DNA from: Pacificoceanicola sp049803835
GTDB taxonomy: Bacteria; Pseudomonadota; Alphaproteobacteria; Rhodobacterales; Rhodobacteraceae
Reading direction: 5' to 3'
Length of the DNA stretch: 64,000 nt
Assembly (NCBI RefSeq): GCF_049803835.1
Contig: NZ_JBNAGK010000008.1
Coordinates: forward strand, 1 to 64,000
In this document: positions 54,357 through 63,137 of the stretch, one piece after another
Layout of the letters: each line of letters begins with the position of its first letter
Position numbering within the stretch: position 1 is the stretch's first letter
Translations under genes and position numbers: made by a program
The notes under the pieces: generated by a model
What the model saw: only the letters and a program-made list of their open reading frames with translations
Told to the model about the DNA's origin: nothing
Databases searched by the model: none

Positions 54357-54393
54357 CAATCTGTACGAAACTCGGGACGTTTTGTACCGAAAG
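54357..54393. repeat. Operator-like 37-bp module B
   Basis: CAATCTGTACGAAACT is followed by GTACCGAAAG; the GTAC cores (54363 and 54384) are 21 bp apart, exactly as in module A. The two modules are 75 bp apart, start to start. Confidence 0.65.
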
Positions 54394-54452
54394 AAGGTTG
54401 CGAATCCGTTGATGGGCGGGGTTAACGCGGCGAGCGCACCGGATTTGACCCG

Positions 54453-55520
54453 TCAGGACGTCTCGGCCGTATTGGCGCCGCGCCCGCCGCACACCGGGCA
54501 GTCCACCCGCGCTTTCAAACCGATTTTCCGGGTCTCACTCCAGAGCGCGTCATAGATCAGCATGTCGCCCCGCAGAACTTGCCCGGCCCCGCTGATCTGC
54601 TTCACCGCCTCCACCGCCATCATGCTCCCGACCACTCCGGGCAGCGGCCCGAGCACGCCGGCGACGGCGCAACTCGGCGCAAGGCCCGGCGCGGGCGCTT
54701 CCGGAAAAATACATTGATAACAGGGGCCTGAGACCTGCGGATGAAAGACGGACACCTGCCCCTCCCATTGGCTGAGCGCGCCGGAAACCAGCGGTTTTCC
54801 CTGTGCCACGCACGTCCGGTTGACCAGATATCGCGTGTCGAAATTGTCCGTTCCGTCGAGCACGAGATCGTAGTCGGCGATCAAGTCTGCCGCGATCTCT
54901 TCGGTCAATCTGCGCTTGTAGGGCCGCACATCCACGAATGGATTTATTGCGAGCATCCGCTCTTGCGCGGAGAAAACCTTTTCTTTTCCTATGCTTGGAT
55001 CATCATGCACAATCTGCCGCTGCAAGTTTCCACTATCGACGACGTCATCGTCGATCACGCCGATACGCCCCACGCCCCCCGCCGCGAGATAGAGCAGGAC
55101 AGGAGACCCAAGCCCCCCGGCGCCGACCACCAGGACCTTGGATTCCTTCAGTTTTTTCTGTCCGGGCCCGCCGAGTTCACGCAGGACCACGTGGCGCGCG
55201 TAGCGGTCCAGTTCGCCCTCGGCAAAGACGCCTTGCCGTTTTGTCGTCTCCTGCGTTTCGCGGTTACGGGTGATGTCCCGCAACCGTCTGATTCCAAACG
55301 CATAGGCAAACCCCAGCGCCAGAAATCCCGCAAGAATCAACCAACCCGCCGCCGACCCGCCCGTCGCCTCGCGCAGAGCATGCCCCGGTGGCAGGACCAG
55401 ATGTCCAAGCACCACGCCAAGATAAAGTATACCGATCATCACGAGCCGCGCCCGAACCGGCGCACCCATCAAGAGCCCGACACCCCAAAGTCCCGCAATC
55501 AAAAGAAAAATCAGAAGCAT
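54453..55520 (-). CDS. MoeB/HesA/ThiF-type E1-like protein with N-terminal membrane segments
   Basis: This 355-residue protein has three predicted membrane helices in its first 75 residues (LLIFLLIAGLWGVGLLMG; ARLVMIGILYLGVVLGHLVL; GWLILAGFLALGFAYAFGI) followed by a MoeB/ThiF domain. That domain has the nucleotide motif VLVVGAGGLGSPVLLYLAAGGVG, NLQRQ, DGTDNFDTRYLVN and Zn-binding CYQC and CPVC pairs. The family adenylates the C-terminus of a sulfur-carrier protein such as MoaD or ThiS. Its start overlaps the dut stop by one base. It is the last gene of coaBC-dut-moeB. Confidence 0.88.
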   Translation of the reverse strand: MLLIFLLIAGLWGVGLLMGAPVRARLVMIGILYLGVVLGHLVLPPGHALREATGGSAAGWLILAGFLALGFAYAFGIRRLRDITRNRETQETTKRQGVFAEGELDRYARHVVLRELGGPGQKKLKESKVLVVGAGGLGSPVLLYLAAGGVGRIGVIDDDVVDSGNLQRQIVHDDPSIGKEKVFSAQERMLAINPFVDVRPYKRRLTEEIAADLIADYDLVLDGTDNFDTRYLVNRTCVAQGKPLVSGALSQWEGQVSVFHPQVSGPCYQCIFPEAPAPGLAPSCAVAGVLGPLPGVVGSMMAVEAVKQISGAGQVLRGDMLIYDALWSETRKIGLKARVDCPVCGGRGANTAETS

Positions 55521-55981
55521 CAGAGCCGCCCAGTGGAGCCGAACCCACCCCTGCCGCGCGGCGTTTCCGGCAGGGTCTCGGCGGCTTCGAATGCGCCCCG
55601 CACCACGGGAGCGACAACCATCTGGGCGATCCGGTCACCATGCGTGATCACAAAAACCTCCTGACCGGTATTCATCAGGATAACGCCCAGGGCGCCTCGA
55701 TAGTCGGAGTCGATTGTTCCGGGCGAATTCGGCAATGTTATTCCATGCTTGAGCGCAAGACCGGACCGCGGGCGGACCTGGACTTCAAAGCCGTCCGGAA
55801 TGGCAAGGCGCAGTCCTGTCGGAACCAGAAGCCGCTGCCCCGGAGCAAGCGTGATCACACCGCGATCCGCGAGGTTGGCGCGAAGGTCCGCGCCTGCGGC
55901 TCCCGCCGTCGCATAGGCCGGCAACCCCAGAGACCTGTCCGCCCCAGGCTCCCATGCGAACACGATCCTACAGTCCGTCAT
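55520..55981 (-). CDS. dut: dUTP diphosphatase
   Basis: This 153-residue trimeric dUTPase hydrolyses dUTP to dUMP. All five motifs are visible: GAAGADLRAN, RPRSGLALKHGI, NSPGTIDSDYRGALGVILMN, GDRIAQMV and GRGGFGSTG. It follows coaBC by 42 bp and overlaps the MoeB-like gene by one base. Confidence 0.96.
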   Translation of the reverse strand: MTDCRIVFAWEPGADRSLGLPAYATAGAAGADLRANLADRGVITLAPGQRLLVPTGLRLAIPDGFEVQVRPRSGLALKHGITLPNSPGTIDSDYRGALGVILMNTGQEVFVITHGDRIAQMVVAPVVRGAFEAAETLPETPRGRGGFGSTGRL

Positions 55982-56023
55982 GTGCTTTCTCTCTGAAAAC
56001 AGTCAATTCTTTTTCCCACCACG

Positions 56024-57220
56024 TCAGGAGTTCAGAGCCGAGGTGATCCTGTCGGCCAGCCGTCGCGCCACCTCGGTCTTGCTCATGCGCGTCCATTCCT
56101 CGACACCATCGGCTGAAATCAGCACAACGGCATTCTCCGATCCGCCCATGATGCCGGTCGCGGGGCTGACGTCATTGGCCACGATCCAGTCGCAGCCTTT
56201 ACGGATGCGCTTCGCGGTCGCGTTTGTGATCACATCGTCGGTTTCGGCCGCAAAGCCTATGACAAGACCCGGGCGGCCCTCGGCGAGTTGCGACACTTCG
56301 GCAAGAATATCCGGGTTTTCCGCAAACTCCAGAACCGGCAAGGCACCTGCTTTCTTCTTGATCTTGCTTGAACTTTCGGACGCAACCCTCCAATCCGCAA
56401 CCGCCGCGGCGAAGACGGCCGCGTCCGCGGGCAGCGCTTGGAGGACCGCCTCACGCATGTCCCGCGCGGTTTCAACCTCGATGACCGAGACACCATGAGG
56501 CCGCGCCACGTCCGCGGGCCCTGTCACGAAGACCACCTCCGCCCCAAGATCCCGCAGTGCCGCCGCAATCGCCGTGCCCTGTGCCCCGGAGGACCGGTTG
56601 GCGATGTAGCGGACAGGGTCGATCGGCTCATGGGTCGGGCCGGATGTGATCACAATACGCCGACCTTTCAGCGGCCCGTCGGAAAAGGCCGCTTCCACGG
56701 CCGCGACGATGGCCGCCGGCTCGGCCATGCGCCCCTCGCCGAACTCGCCGCATGCCATCTCGCCGCTGTCCGGTCCGACAACCGACACGCCATCTGCTTG
56801 CAAAACCTTGAGATTCCGCCGCGTCGCAGGATGCTCCCACATCCGTACATTCATCGCCGGGGCGATCATCACGGCTGTGTCCGTCGCCATAAGCAAAGTC
56901 GACGCCAGATCATTCGCCAGGCCATTGGCCATCTTTCCCATCAAGTCCGCGGTCGCCGGGGCGACCACGACCAGGTCTGCAACACGGCTGAGTTGTATGT
57001 GTCCCATCTGCGCTTCGCGGGTGAGGTCGAACAAATCGCTGTGCACCTCTTCTCCGGCCAGCGCCGACACGCTCAGCGGGGTGACGAATTCCTCTGCGGC
57101 CCGCGTCATGACCGGCGTCACCGCAGCGCCGCGCGCGCGCAAAAGGCGGATCAATTCCAGACACTTGTACGCGGCGATGCCACCGCCGACGATCAAGAGT
57201 ACGCGTTTTCCGCTGAGCAT
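56024..57220 (-). CDS. coaBC: Bifunctional phosphopantothenoylcysteine decarboxylase/phosphopantothenate-cysteine ligase
   Basis: This 398-residue protein has an N-terminal CoaC flavoprotein domain (VGGGIAAYKCLELIRLLRARGA, catalytic His in GHIQLS, PAMNVRMWEHPATRRNL, Cys in GEMACGEFGEGR) and a C-terminal CoaB domain (ITSGPTHEPIDPVRYIANRSSG and SSSKIKKKAG). It makes 4'-phosphopantetheine in coenzyme A synthesis. It is the first gene of the coaBC-dut-moeB operon. Confidence 0.96.
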   Translation of the reverse strand: MLSGKRVLLIVGGGIAAYKCLELIRLLRARGAAVTPVMTRAAEEFVTPLSVSALAGEEVHSDLFDLTREAQMGHIQLSRVADLVVVAPATADLMGKMANGLANDLASTLLMATDTAVMIAPAMNVRMWEHPATRRNLKVLQADGVSVVGPDSGEMACGEFGEGRMAEPAAIVAAVEAAFSDGPLKGRRIVITSGPTHEPIDPVRYIANRSSGAQGTAIAAALRDLGAEVVFVTGPADVARPHGVSVIEVETARDMREAVLQALPADAAVFAAAVADWRVASESSSKIKKKAGALPVLEFAENPDILAEVSQLAEGRPGLVIGFAAETDDVITNATAKRIRKGCDWIVANDVSPATGIMGGSENAVVLISADGVEEWTRMSKTEVARRLADRITSALNS

Positions 57221-57284
57221 GGCTGGCTCCCTGATGGCCTTCGTGGTCCGACCCGGAAAGTGTTAGGGCCTCGGGGAGGAAAAC

Positions 57285-58079
57285 TCAATTGCCGCGCTGT
57301 TGAAGGAACGCCTCACACGGGTCGTCGCGTTGCACGGGTTCGGACCAGGCGATCACATCGAACAGACCTTCGGGCGGACCGCTTCCGATTTCCGATTGTC
57401 CAAGCGCTGCTATGACAAGATCCGGAGCCGCCCGATGCAGCAGAAACGGAGCGCCCCAGTCTGTACGTGCGTGGCCGTTTCCCGTGATCACAACCACGGG
57501 GCCACCTGTTTCCCGGTATGCGCGGAGCGCTGCACGCGCAAGGCTGGCATCCCTGAGCCTTTGGATCTGCACCATGACCGGCAGCATTTCGGCCGGAAGG
57601 GCATCGCAGTGGGCAGCCAGCTGCAACGCTTCGCGCTGCTCCTGCTCGTCTTCCGGCAAGTCTTCCGTCAATCCGTATGTGACGGCGTCCGGGCCGAATA
57701 CCTCCGCCAACGCGCTGCCCATTACGTCACGGGCCACCTCCCGAGGCACATTGGCACCATAAACCGCGGCCGCCGGTGCCGCCGCGAAAATCGGATAATA
57801 CCAATCGAAGTCGGGCCAGCCACCCGCTTCCCAGTCCAAGGTGGCTTCCAGCTTGGCCATGTCACGACGCACCGACGGAGTCACTTGATCCGCCTGCACA
57901 TCGGTCAACATCTCGAAGACCAGTGCTGTCGGACCAATCCGTTCAACCCACTCCGCCTGCCGCTGATGGTGCGCCGGGTTATCGTGTTGCTCTCCAAGGA
58001 AAATAACATCCCCAGACAGGTCTGCCCAGGCGGGTCCCGCCAAACCTGCAAAAAAGAGAACCGTCAGACACGCCTTCAT
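57285..58079 (-). CDS. ChaN-family haem-binding-like protein
   Basis: This 264-residue protein has a signal peptide (MKACLTVLFFAGLAGPAWA) and the ChaN/Cofac_haem_bdg family pattern: VIFLGEQHDNPAHHQRQAEWVE, then WYYPIFAAAP and, near the end, VVITGNGHARTDWGAPF. Campylobacter ChaN binds haem. There is no lipobox cysteine, so it is probably soluble in the periplasm. Its ATG overlaps the rpoH stop (58076-58079). Confidence 0.86.
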   Translation of the reverse strand: MKACLTVLFFAGLAGPAWADLSGDVIFLGEQHDNPAHHQRQAEWVERIGPTALVFEMLTDVQADQVTPSVRRDMAKLEATLDWEAGGWPDFDWYYPIFAAAPAAAVYGANVPREVARDVMGSALAEVFGPDAVTYGLTEDLPEDEQEQREALQLAAHCDALPAEMLPVMVQIQRLRDASLARAALRAYRETGGPVVVITGNGHARTDWGAPFLLHRAAPDLVIAALGQSEIGSGPPEGLFDVIAWSEPVQRDDPCEAFLQQRGN

Positions 58080-58954
58080 GCGAGGAAGTGTTGCACCTCG
58101 CCGGACTGGGTTTCAAGCGACTTGCGCATCTTGACGAAGGCCGCCGCCTCCAGCTGCCGCACACGCTCCTTGGACAGGCCCAGCTCGTTCCCGAGGCTCT
58201 CCAGCGTGCGCGAGTCATCCCGCAGCTTGCGCTCCCGGACGATGAACCGTTCGCGTTCGTTCAGGCCACTCATCGCAACCAGAAGCCATTCGCGCAACTG
58301 CTCCCGGTCGTGACGGTTCTCGACCAACTCGTCCGCCTGTGCGCTGTCGTCTTCCAGGGTGTCGATCCACTCGCGTCCCTCGTCCTCGACGGATTGCGTG
58401 GCGTTCAGCGAGAAATCGGACCCCGACAGCCGCCCCTCCATCATCTCCACATCCTGCAGGGGAACGCCGATCTCCTTGGAGATCATTTCGCGCATCTGGT
58501 GACGGTCCAGGGACTCCCCGGCCGCCGAGGCCTGCCGCTCCAGCTGTGCCTGCACTCTGCGCATGTTGAAAAACAGGGATTTTTGCGACGACGTGGACCC
58601 GGTGCGGACCATGGACCAGTTGCGCATCACATAATCCTGGATACTCGCCTTGATCCACCACACCGCATAAGTCGAAAAGCGCACGCCCCGGTCCGGATCG
58701 AACTTGTCTGCCGCCTTCATCAGGCCCAAACCGGCCTCCTGGATGAGGTCATTCATCGGAGCGCCGTAGCGGCGGAATTTTGACGCCATCGAAATGGCAA
58801 GGCGCATGTAGGCGGTGATCAGACGATGCAACGCCTGCTCGTCCCGGTCATCGCGCCAGGCATAGGCGAGAGCCCGCTCCGTCTCCGCATCGAGAAGTTC
58901 CGCTTTCATCGCCCTGCGGGACAACGTCTGGTCGTTCATTCCATCGAGTGCCAT
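58076..58954 (-). CDS. rpoH2: RNA polymerase sigma-32-type factor RpoH (RpoHII type)
   Basis: This 292-residue sigma factor has region 2 (LITAYMRLAISMASKFRRYGAPMNDLIQEAGLGLMKAADKFDP), the RpoH box-like SQKSLFFNMRR and region 4 (RTLESLGNELGLSKERVRQLE). The overall sequence is of the RpoHII type of Rhodobacter, used in oxidative and photooxidative stress. The ATG at 58954 (MALDGMNDQTLSRRAM) follows AGGGAAA. An RpoE-like promoter lies about 48 bp upstream. The ChaN-like gene overlaps by 4 bp. Confidence 0.93.
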   Translation of the reverse strand: MALDGMNDQTLSRRAMKAELLDAETERALAYAWRDDRDEQALHRLITAYMRLAISMASKFRRYGAPMNDLIQEAGLGLMKAADKFDPDRGVRFSTYAVWWIKASIQDYVMRNWSMVRTGSTSSQKSLFFNMRRVQAQLERQASAAGESLDRHQMREMISKEIGVPLQDVEMMEGRLSGSDFSLNATQSVEDEGREWIDTLEDDSAQADELVENRHDREQLREWLLVAMSGLNERERFIVRERKLRDDSRTLESLGNELGLSKERVRQLEAAAFVKMRKSLETQSGEVQHFLA

Positions 58955-59324
58955 TGCTTTCCCTGTCCTTTTTCGCCAGTCTGGCTCTTTTCTCGCGAAC
59001 GTCTTACGCGTGGGAAACGGTGGCGGATCACTTTGCATGTGACTGCTGCGGCCATCGGACCTGACAAAGGCGGTCTCAGTATCGTGGCAGCAGCCCGGCT
59101 CAGGCGGTCCCGTCGCGCGACTTCAGACGACCAACCGATCTGTGCAGGAAAAGTTCCTGCGCCGATGCACATTTTGTCGATGTAGAAGCTAGCGCGTCCA
59201 GTCACAGCCGCCAGCAACACGGCGAAAAATTGCTGGCTGCGCCAGAAACCGACGCGAACGTTAACGCTTTTCTAACCAAGGGGAACACAGTGTGAACCGG
59301 ACGGTGCGGTTGGAGAATCCGGCA
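58955..59324. other. Divergent promoter region of rpoH2 and comM, 370 bp
   Basis: No gene is credible here; the frame on the minus strand at 58936-59220 overlaps the rpoH2 start and has no features. The RpoE-like promoter at 59002-59030 is the only recognised site. Confidence 0.55.
59002..59030 (-). promoter_or_regulatory. RpoE-like promoter of rpoH2
   Basis: On the minus strand this reads TGATCC, 18 bases, TAAGA, the -35/-10 pattern of Rhodobacter sphaeroides RpoE-dependent promoters, including that of rpoHII. It ends 48 bp before the rpoH2 ATG. Confidence 0.78.
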
Positions 59325-60839
59325 ATGGTTGCGCATGCCTATACGGTTGCGTTCGAAGGGGTGGAGGCGCGTCCGGTCGAGGTGCAATGCGCGGTGACGC
59401 CCGGCCTGCCCGCATTCGCCATCGTCGGACTGCCGGACAAGGCGGTCTCCGAGGCCCGGGACCGGGTCCGGACCGCGCTCTCCTCGATGGCCATCGCGCT
59501 GCCTTCCAAACGCATCACGATCAACCTGTCTCCTGCCGACATGCCCAAGGAAGGCTCCCACTTCGACCTGCCGATCGCGCTCGGACTGCTCGCGGCGCTT
59601 GACGTCATCCCTTCCGACAGCGTGGCGCAGACCGTCGCCCTCGGGGAGTTGTCACTGGACGGCACATTGATGCCGGTCATCGGCGCCCTGCCCGCCGCAA
59701 TGTGTGCGGCACAGGAGGACCGGGCCCTGCTCTGCCCTGCCGCATCCGGCGCGGAAGCGGCGTGGGTCGAGGCCTGCAATGTGCTCGGCGCGTCGACCTT
59801 GCTCGAGGTGGTGCAACACTTCACGGGTCAGCGCATCATCCCCACCGCCGTGGCTGGCGAGGTTCACGACGACCGCGGCACCCGCGATCTTCGCGACGTC
59901 AAGGGGCAGGAACGGGCCAAGCGTGCACTCGAAATCGCCGCTGCGGGGCGCCATCACATGCTGATGGTGGGCACGCCCGGTTCCGGGAAATCCATGCTGG
60001 CCAAACGCTTGCCCGGAATCTTGCCGCCGCTGACACCGATCGAGGCGCTGGAGACCTCGATGATCCATTCGCTGGCCGGTCTGCTTGATGAAGGCGGCAT
60101 CTCCCGCGCCCGCCCCTTCCGCGAACCGCACCACACGGCGTCCATGCCCGCCATCGTCGGCGGTGGACGCAGCGTCCGGCCCGGCGAGATCAGCCTGGCG
60201 CACAACGGCGTCCTGTTTCTCGACGAATTCCCGGAATTCGCGCGAAGCACCCTGGAGACGCTCCGGCAGCCGATCGAAACCGGCGAGGTGATGATCGCGC
60301 GGGCCAATGCCCACATCCGCTATCCCTGCCGCTTCATGCTCGTGGCCGCCGCCAATCCCTGCCGTTGCGGCTACATGAGCGATCCGGCGCGCGCCTGTGG
60401 CCGTGTGCCTGCCTGCGGTGACGACTACCTCGGGCGAATCTCCGGGCCGCTCATGGACCGCTTCGACCTTCGGATCGAGGTCCCTCCCGTGACCTATGCC
60501 GACCTGGATCTGCCAGCGTCCGGCGACAGTTCCGCCGTCGTCGCCGCCCGCGTGGCCAGCGCCCGCGCCCGGCAGATTGCCCGGTTCGGAGAACACGGAC
60601 CGATGCGCACGAATGCGGATGCGGAGGGCAAGGCGCTCGACGAGATGGCGGCTCTGGACAGCGAAAGCTCGGAGCTGATGCAGAAGGCCGCCGCGCGTTT
60701 CGGGTTATCGGCACGCGGCTACCACCGGACGCTGCGCGTCGCGCGCACGATTGCGGATCTCGACGAATCCGATGCAATCCGGAGACCGCACCTCGCCGAG
60801 GCGCTCAGCTACCGGCTGACAACTGTGAAAGAGGCCTGA
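59325..60839 (+). CDS. comM: YifB/ComM-family Mg-chelatase-like AAA ATPase
   Basis: This 504-residue protein has an N-terminal Lon-like domain (TPGLPAFAIVGLPDKAVSEARDRVRTAL), a central AAA+ core with Walker A GTPGSGKS and Walker B LFLDEFPEF, a C4-type segment (NPCRCGYMSDPARACGRVPAC) and a C-terminal helical domain (LSARGYHRTLRVARTIADL). ComM is a helicase that promotes branch migration during natural transformation. The ATG at 59325 follows GGAG; a GTG 33 bp upstream is less likely. Confidence 0.93.
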   Translation: MVAHAYTVAFEGVEARPVEVQCAVTPGLPAFAIVGLPDKAVSEARDRVRTALSSMAIALPSKRITINLSPADMPKEGSHFDLPIALGLLAALDVIPSDSVAQTVALGELSLDGTLMPVIGALPAAMCAAQEDRALLCPAASGAEAAWVEACNVLGASTLLEVVQHFTGQRIIPTAVAGEVHDDRGTRDLRDVKGQERAKRALEIAAAGRHHMLMVGTPGSGKSMLAKRLPGILPPLTPIEALETSMIHSLAGLLDEGGISRARPFREPHHTASMPAIVGGGRSVRPGEISLAHNGVLFLDEFPEFARSTLETLRQPIETGEVMIARANAHIRYPCRFMLVAAANPCRCGYMSDPARACGRVPACGDDYLGRISGPLMDRFDLRIEVPPVTYADLDLPASGDSSAVVAARVASARARQIARFGEHGPMRTNADAEGKALDEMAALDSESSELMQKAAARFGLSARGYHRTLRVARTIADLDESDAIRRPHLAEALSYRLTTVKEA

Positions 60840-61705
60840 ACGAAGGCCGCGACCTGCCGCAGGCTGGCCCGCGCCTTTGGCAGCCAGCCATCGAGCAGGT
60901 GCCAGACATGGGGCAAACGATGCTCCACCGTGAGCGTAACCGAGGCGCCGGCGGCCCGCAGATGCTCGGCCATACGCAGCGTATCGTCGCGCAGGATCTC
61001 CGTGTCCGCACATTGCAGCAGGACCGGCGGGCAATTCGGAAACACGGCGCGGAGCGGAGAACAACGCGGATCGGTCGGATCCTGCCCGGCCAGATAGTAC
61101 TCCCGAAGCTCCTCGATCCGTTCCGCCGGCAAGAGGGGATCGGCCTCCCGGTTTTCGGACAGGCTGCGGCCGGTCAAGGCAAGGTCTGTCCATGGCGAGA
61201 ATGCAAAGGCCGCCGCCGGGGGCTCCCCGGCCTGACAGCGATCCGCCAACAGGGCCAGCGCCAGGCCACCGCCTGCGGAATCGCCTGCAAGAACGATGTC
61301 CTCCGGTTCGTATCCCAGCGTTCGCAACCGGCTCCATGCTGCCTGCGCATCCTCGAAAGCACCCGGAAACGGCGTCTCCGGCGCGAGCCGGTAGATCGGG
61401 GCACAGACTTCGACGCCGGAGAGCCGCGCCATCCGGGCGAGCATGGCCTCATGCGTCCGTGGACTGCCGACAATATACCCCCCGCCGTGAAAATACAGGA
61501 TCACGCGGCCCGGTTGCGCGGCGCCGGAACTTATCCAGACCAGGCCACCGGGGCGATGACGGACCACGGTATACGGTGTCGGTCGGACCAGACGCGTCGC
61601 TCGGCGAAAGGCGCGCCGCGCCACGGGCACGTCGGCAAGCCGTTGCAGTTGCCGTTTGAAGACAAGGCGAAGCGCGACGTCGATCAGCTCCGCCTGCCAA
61701 CTCAC
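60809..61705 (-). CDS. Alpha/beta-hydrolase of the hormone-sensitive-lipase family
   Basis: This 298-residue protein has the oxyanion motif YFHGGGYIVGS and the nucleophile motif LAGDSAGGGLALALL of HSL-type esterases, with Asp and His in the C-terminal part (CADTEILRDD, PHVWHLLDGWLP). It starts with GTG at 61705, overlapping the gshB stop by 4 bp. Its 3' end overlaps that of comM by 31 bp on the other strand. The substrate is unknown. Confidence 0.88.
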   Translation of the reverse strand: MSWQAELIDVALRLVFKRQLQRLADVPVARRAFRRATRLVRPTPYTVVRHRPGGLVWISSGAAQPGRVILYFHGGGYIVGSPRTHEAMLARMARLSGVEVCAPIYRLAPETPFPGAFEDAQAAWSRLRTLGYEPEDIVLAGDSAGGGLALALLADRCQAGEPPAAAFAFSPWTDLALTGRSLSENREADPLLPAERIEELREYYLAGQDPTDPRCSPLRAVFPNCPPVLLQCADTEILRDDTLRMAEHLRAAGASVTLTVEHRLPHVWHLLDGWLPKARASLRQVAAFVQASFTVVSR

Positions 61706-62637
61706 GCCAGCCGCGCCTCGATCGCCTGCCAGATCTTTTCGGCGACATTGATCCCGTCGAACCGCTCCAACTCCTGGATGCCGGTCGGCGAGGTCACGTT
61801 GATCTCCGTCAGATAGCGCCCGATCACGTCGATCCCGACGAAAATCTGGCCGTGTTCGCGCAGGGTCGGCCCGATGGCGGCGCAGATTTCGCGATCCCGC
61901 GCGGTCAGGGCAATCTTCTCGGGACGGCCACCCACATGCATGTTGGATCGCACCTCCCCTGCCGCCGGAACACGGTTGATCACGCCAACCGGCTCGCCGT
62001 CGACGAGGATCACCCGCTTGTCGCCCGCCGTGACATCCGGCAGGTACTTCTGCACGATCAACGGCTCACGGCTGAACCCGGTGAACAGCTCATGCAGAGA
62101 CGACAGGTTCTTGTCATTCGCATCCAGCCGGAACACCCCGGCCCCGCCGTTGCCGTAGAGCGGCTTCAGAATGACATCGCCATGCTTCGCCTTGAACTCG
62201 CGGATGGTCCTCAGGTCGCGGGCGATTGTCGTCGGCGGGGTCAGGTCCGGAAAGTTGAGAACCAGCAGCTTTTCCGGAAAATTCCGCACCCAGAACGGGT
62301 CGTTGACCACCAATGTCTGCCCCTTCAGCCGGTCCAGCAGATGGGTCGAGGTTATATAGTGCATGTCGAACGGAGGATCCTGGCGCAGCCAGACCACGTC
62401 CACATCCGCGAGGTCTATCTTGACCTCCTCGCCAAGGGTTGCCGGATCGCCGGCCACCCGCTGCACCGTCATCCAATGGCCGCGCGCGGTGATCCGCCCT
62501 TCCTCATACGCCAGCTGATCCGGGCCATAGTAGAACAGTTCATGCCCCCGGGCCTGCGCCTCCTCGGCGAGGCGGAATGAACTGTCAGCGTTGATATTAA
62601 CCCCGGTGATCGGGTCCATTTGAAAGGCGATCTTCAT
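61702..62637 (-). CDS. gshB: Glutathione synthetase
   Basis: This 311-residue ATP-grasp enzyme joins gamma-glutamylcysteine to glycine. It shows the N-terminal MKIAFQMDPITGVNINADSSF, the ATP-binding loop KPLYGNGGAGVFRL, VILVDGEPVGVINRVPA and the C-terminal VGIDVIGRYLTEINVTSPTG. The ATG at 62637 follows GGGGAG at 5 bases. It lies between yraN and the esterase gene in the same direction. Confidence 0.95.
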   Translation of the reverse strand: MKIAFQMDPITGVNINADSSFRLAEEAQARGHELFYYGPDQLAYEEGRITARGHWMTVQRVAGDPATLGEEVKIDLADVDVVWLRQDPPFDMHYITSTHLLDRLKGQTLVVNDPFWVRNFPEKLLVLNFPDLTPPTTIARDLRTIREFKAKHGDVILKPLYGNGGAGVFRLDANDKNLSSLHELFTGFSREPLIVQKYLPDVTAGDKRVILVDGEPVGVINRVPAAGEVRSNMHVGGRPEKIALTARDREICAAIGPTLREHGQIFVGIDVIGRYLTEINVTSPTGIQELERFDGINVAEKIWQAIEARLA

Positions 62638-62695
62638 AGTCACTCCCCGGTTGCCCCCAATAGATGGCGCAACGGGCAGGCGGGATCAATGGCGG

Positions 62696-63109
62696 TTACA
62701 TCGCCCCGATGGCGTTCTCCAGAACCGAGATTTCACCGTGGCCGTTGACCAGGGCCACGTCGAAGCGCATCTCGGTGAGCAGACCCAGCGGCTGTGTGCC
62801 GAGAAATTCCTCTGCGGCGCGCTGCAACCGCTCGATCTGCCGCGCCGTCAGGTGCTGAACCGCGCCGTCGAAGGTCCGGCTGCATTTCACTTCGACAAAC
62901 ACCACGCCCTTGCCGTCCCGGAATATCAGGTCGACCTCACCCGCCTTGCCACGCCAGCGGCGGCGAAGTTCCGGGTATCCACGCCGTGCGTAGTCGCGAG
63001 ACACGCTGTCTTCCGCGGCTGTCCCGGCCCGATGATTGACCTGCCCACGTGCACGGCGCACCGGCATCCCGGGAATGGTCTGAAAGTCGTCACGCAAGGC
63101 AAGGGTCAT
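62696..63109 (-). CDS. yraN: YraN/UPF0102 family protein (endonuclease-like fold)
   Basis: This 137-residue protein has the UPF0102 core RRWRGKAGEVDLIFRDGKGVVFVEVKCSRT (Glu, Asp, Glu-x-Lys of a nuclease-like fold) and QIERLQRAAEEFL. The function is unknown. The ATG at 63109 is used, but the ATG at 63067 (MPVRRARGQVNH) is equally possible. It lies 28 bp after rsmI and before gshB. Confidence 0.9.
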   Translation of the reverse strand: MTLALRDDFQTIPGMPVRRARGQVNHRAGTAAEDSVSRDYARRGYPELRRRWRGKAGEVDLIFRDGKGVVFVEVKCSRTFDGAVQHLTARQIERLQRAAEEFLGTQPLGLLTEMRFDVALVNGHGEISVLENAIGAM

Positions 63110-63137
63110 CTGTGCACCTTTCCGACGTTATCCGTGG

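Larger units (their letters stand above)
54110..54452. other. Upstream region of the M3 peptidase with two operator-like modules, 343 bp
   Basis: No gene is credible here. It separates the M3 peptidase start from the 3' end of the MoeB-like gene, both on the minus strand. The two modules at 54282-54318 and 54357-54393 are its only clear structure. Confidence 0.55.

Noticed and set aside
58936..59220. 94-codon minus-strand frame upstream of rpoH2
   Set aside because: It overlaps the rpoH2 start in another frame and covers the RpoE-like promoter; no features.
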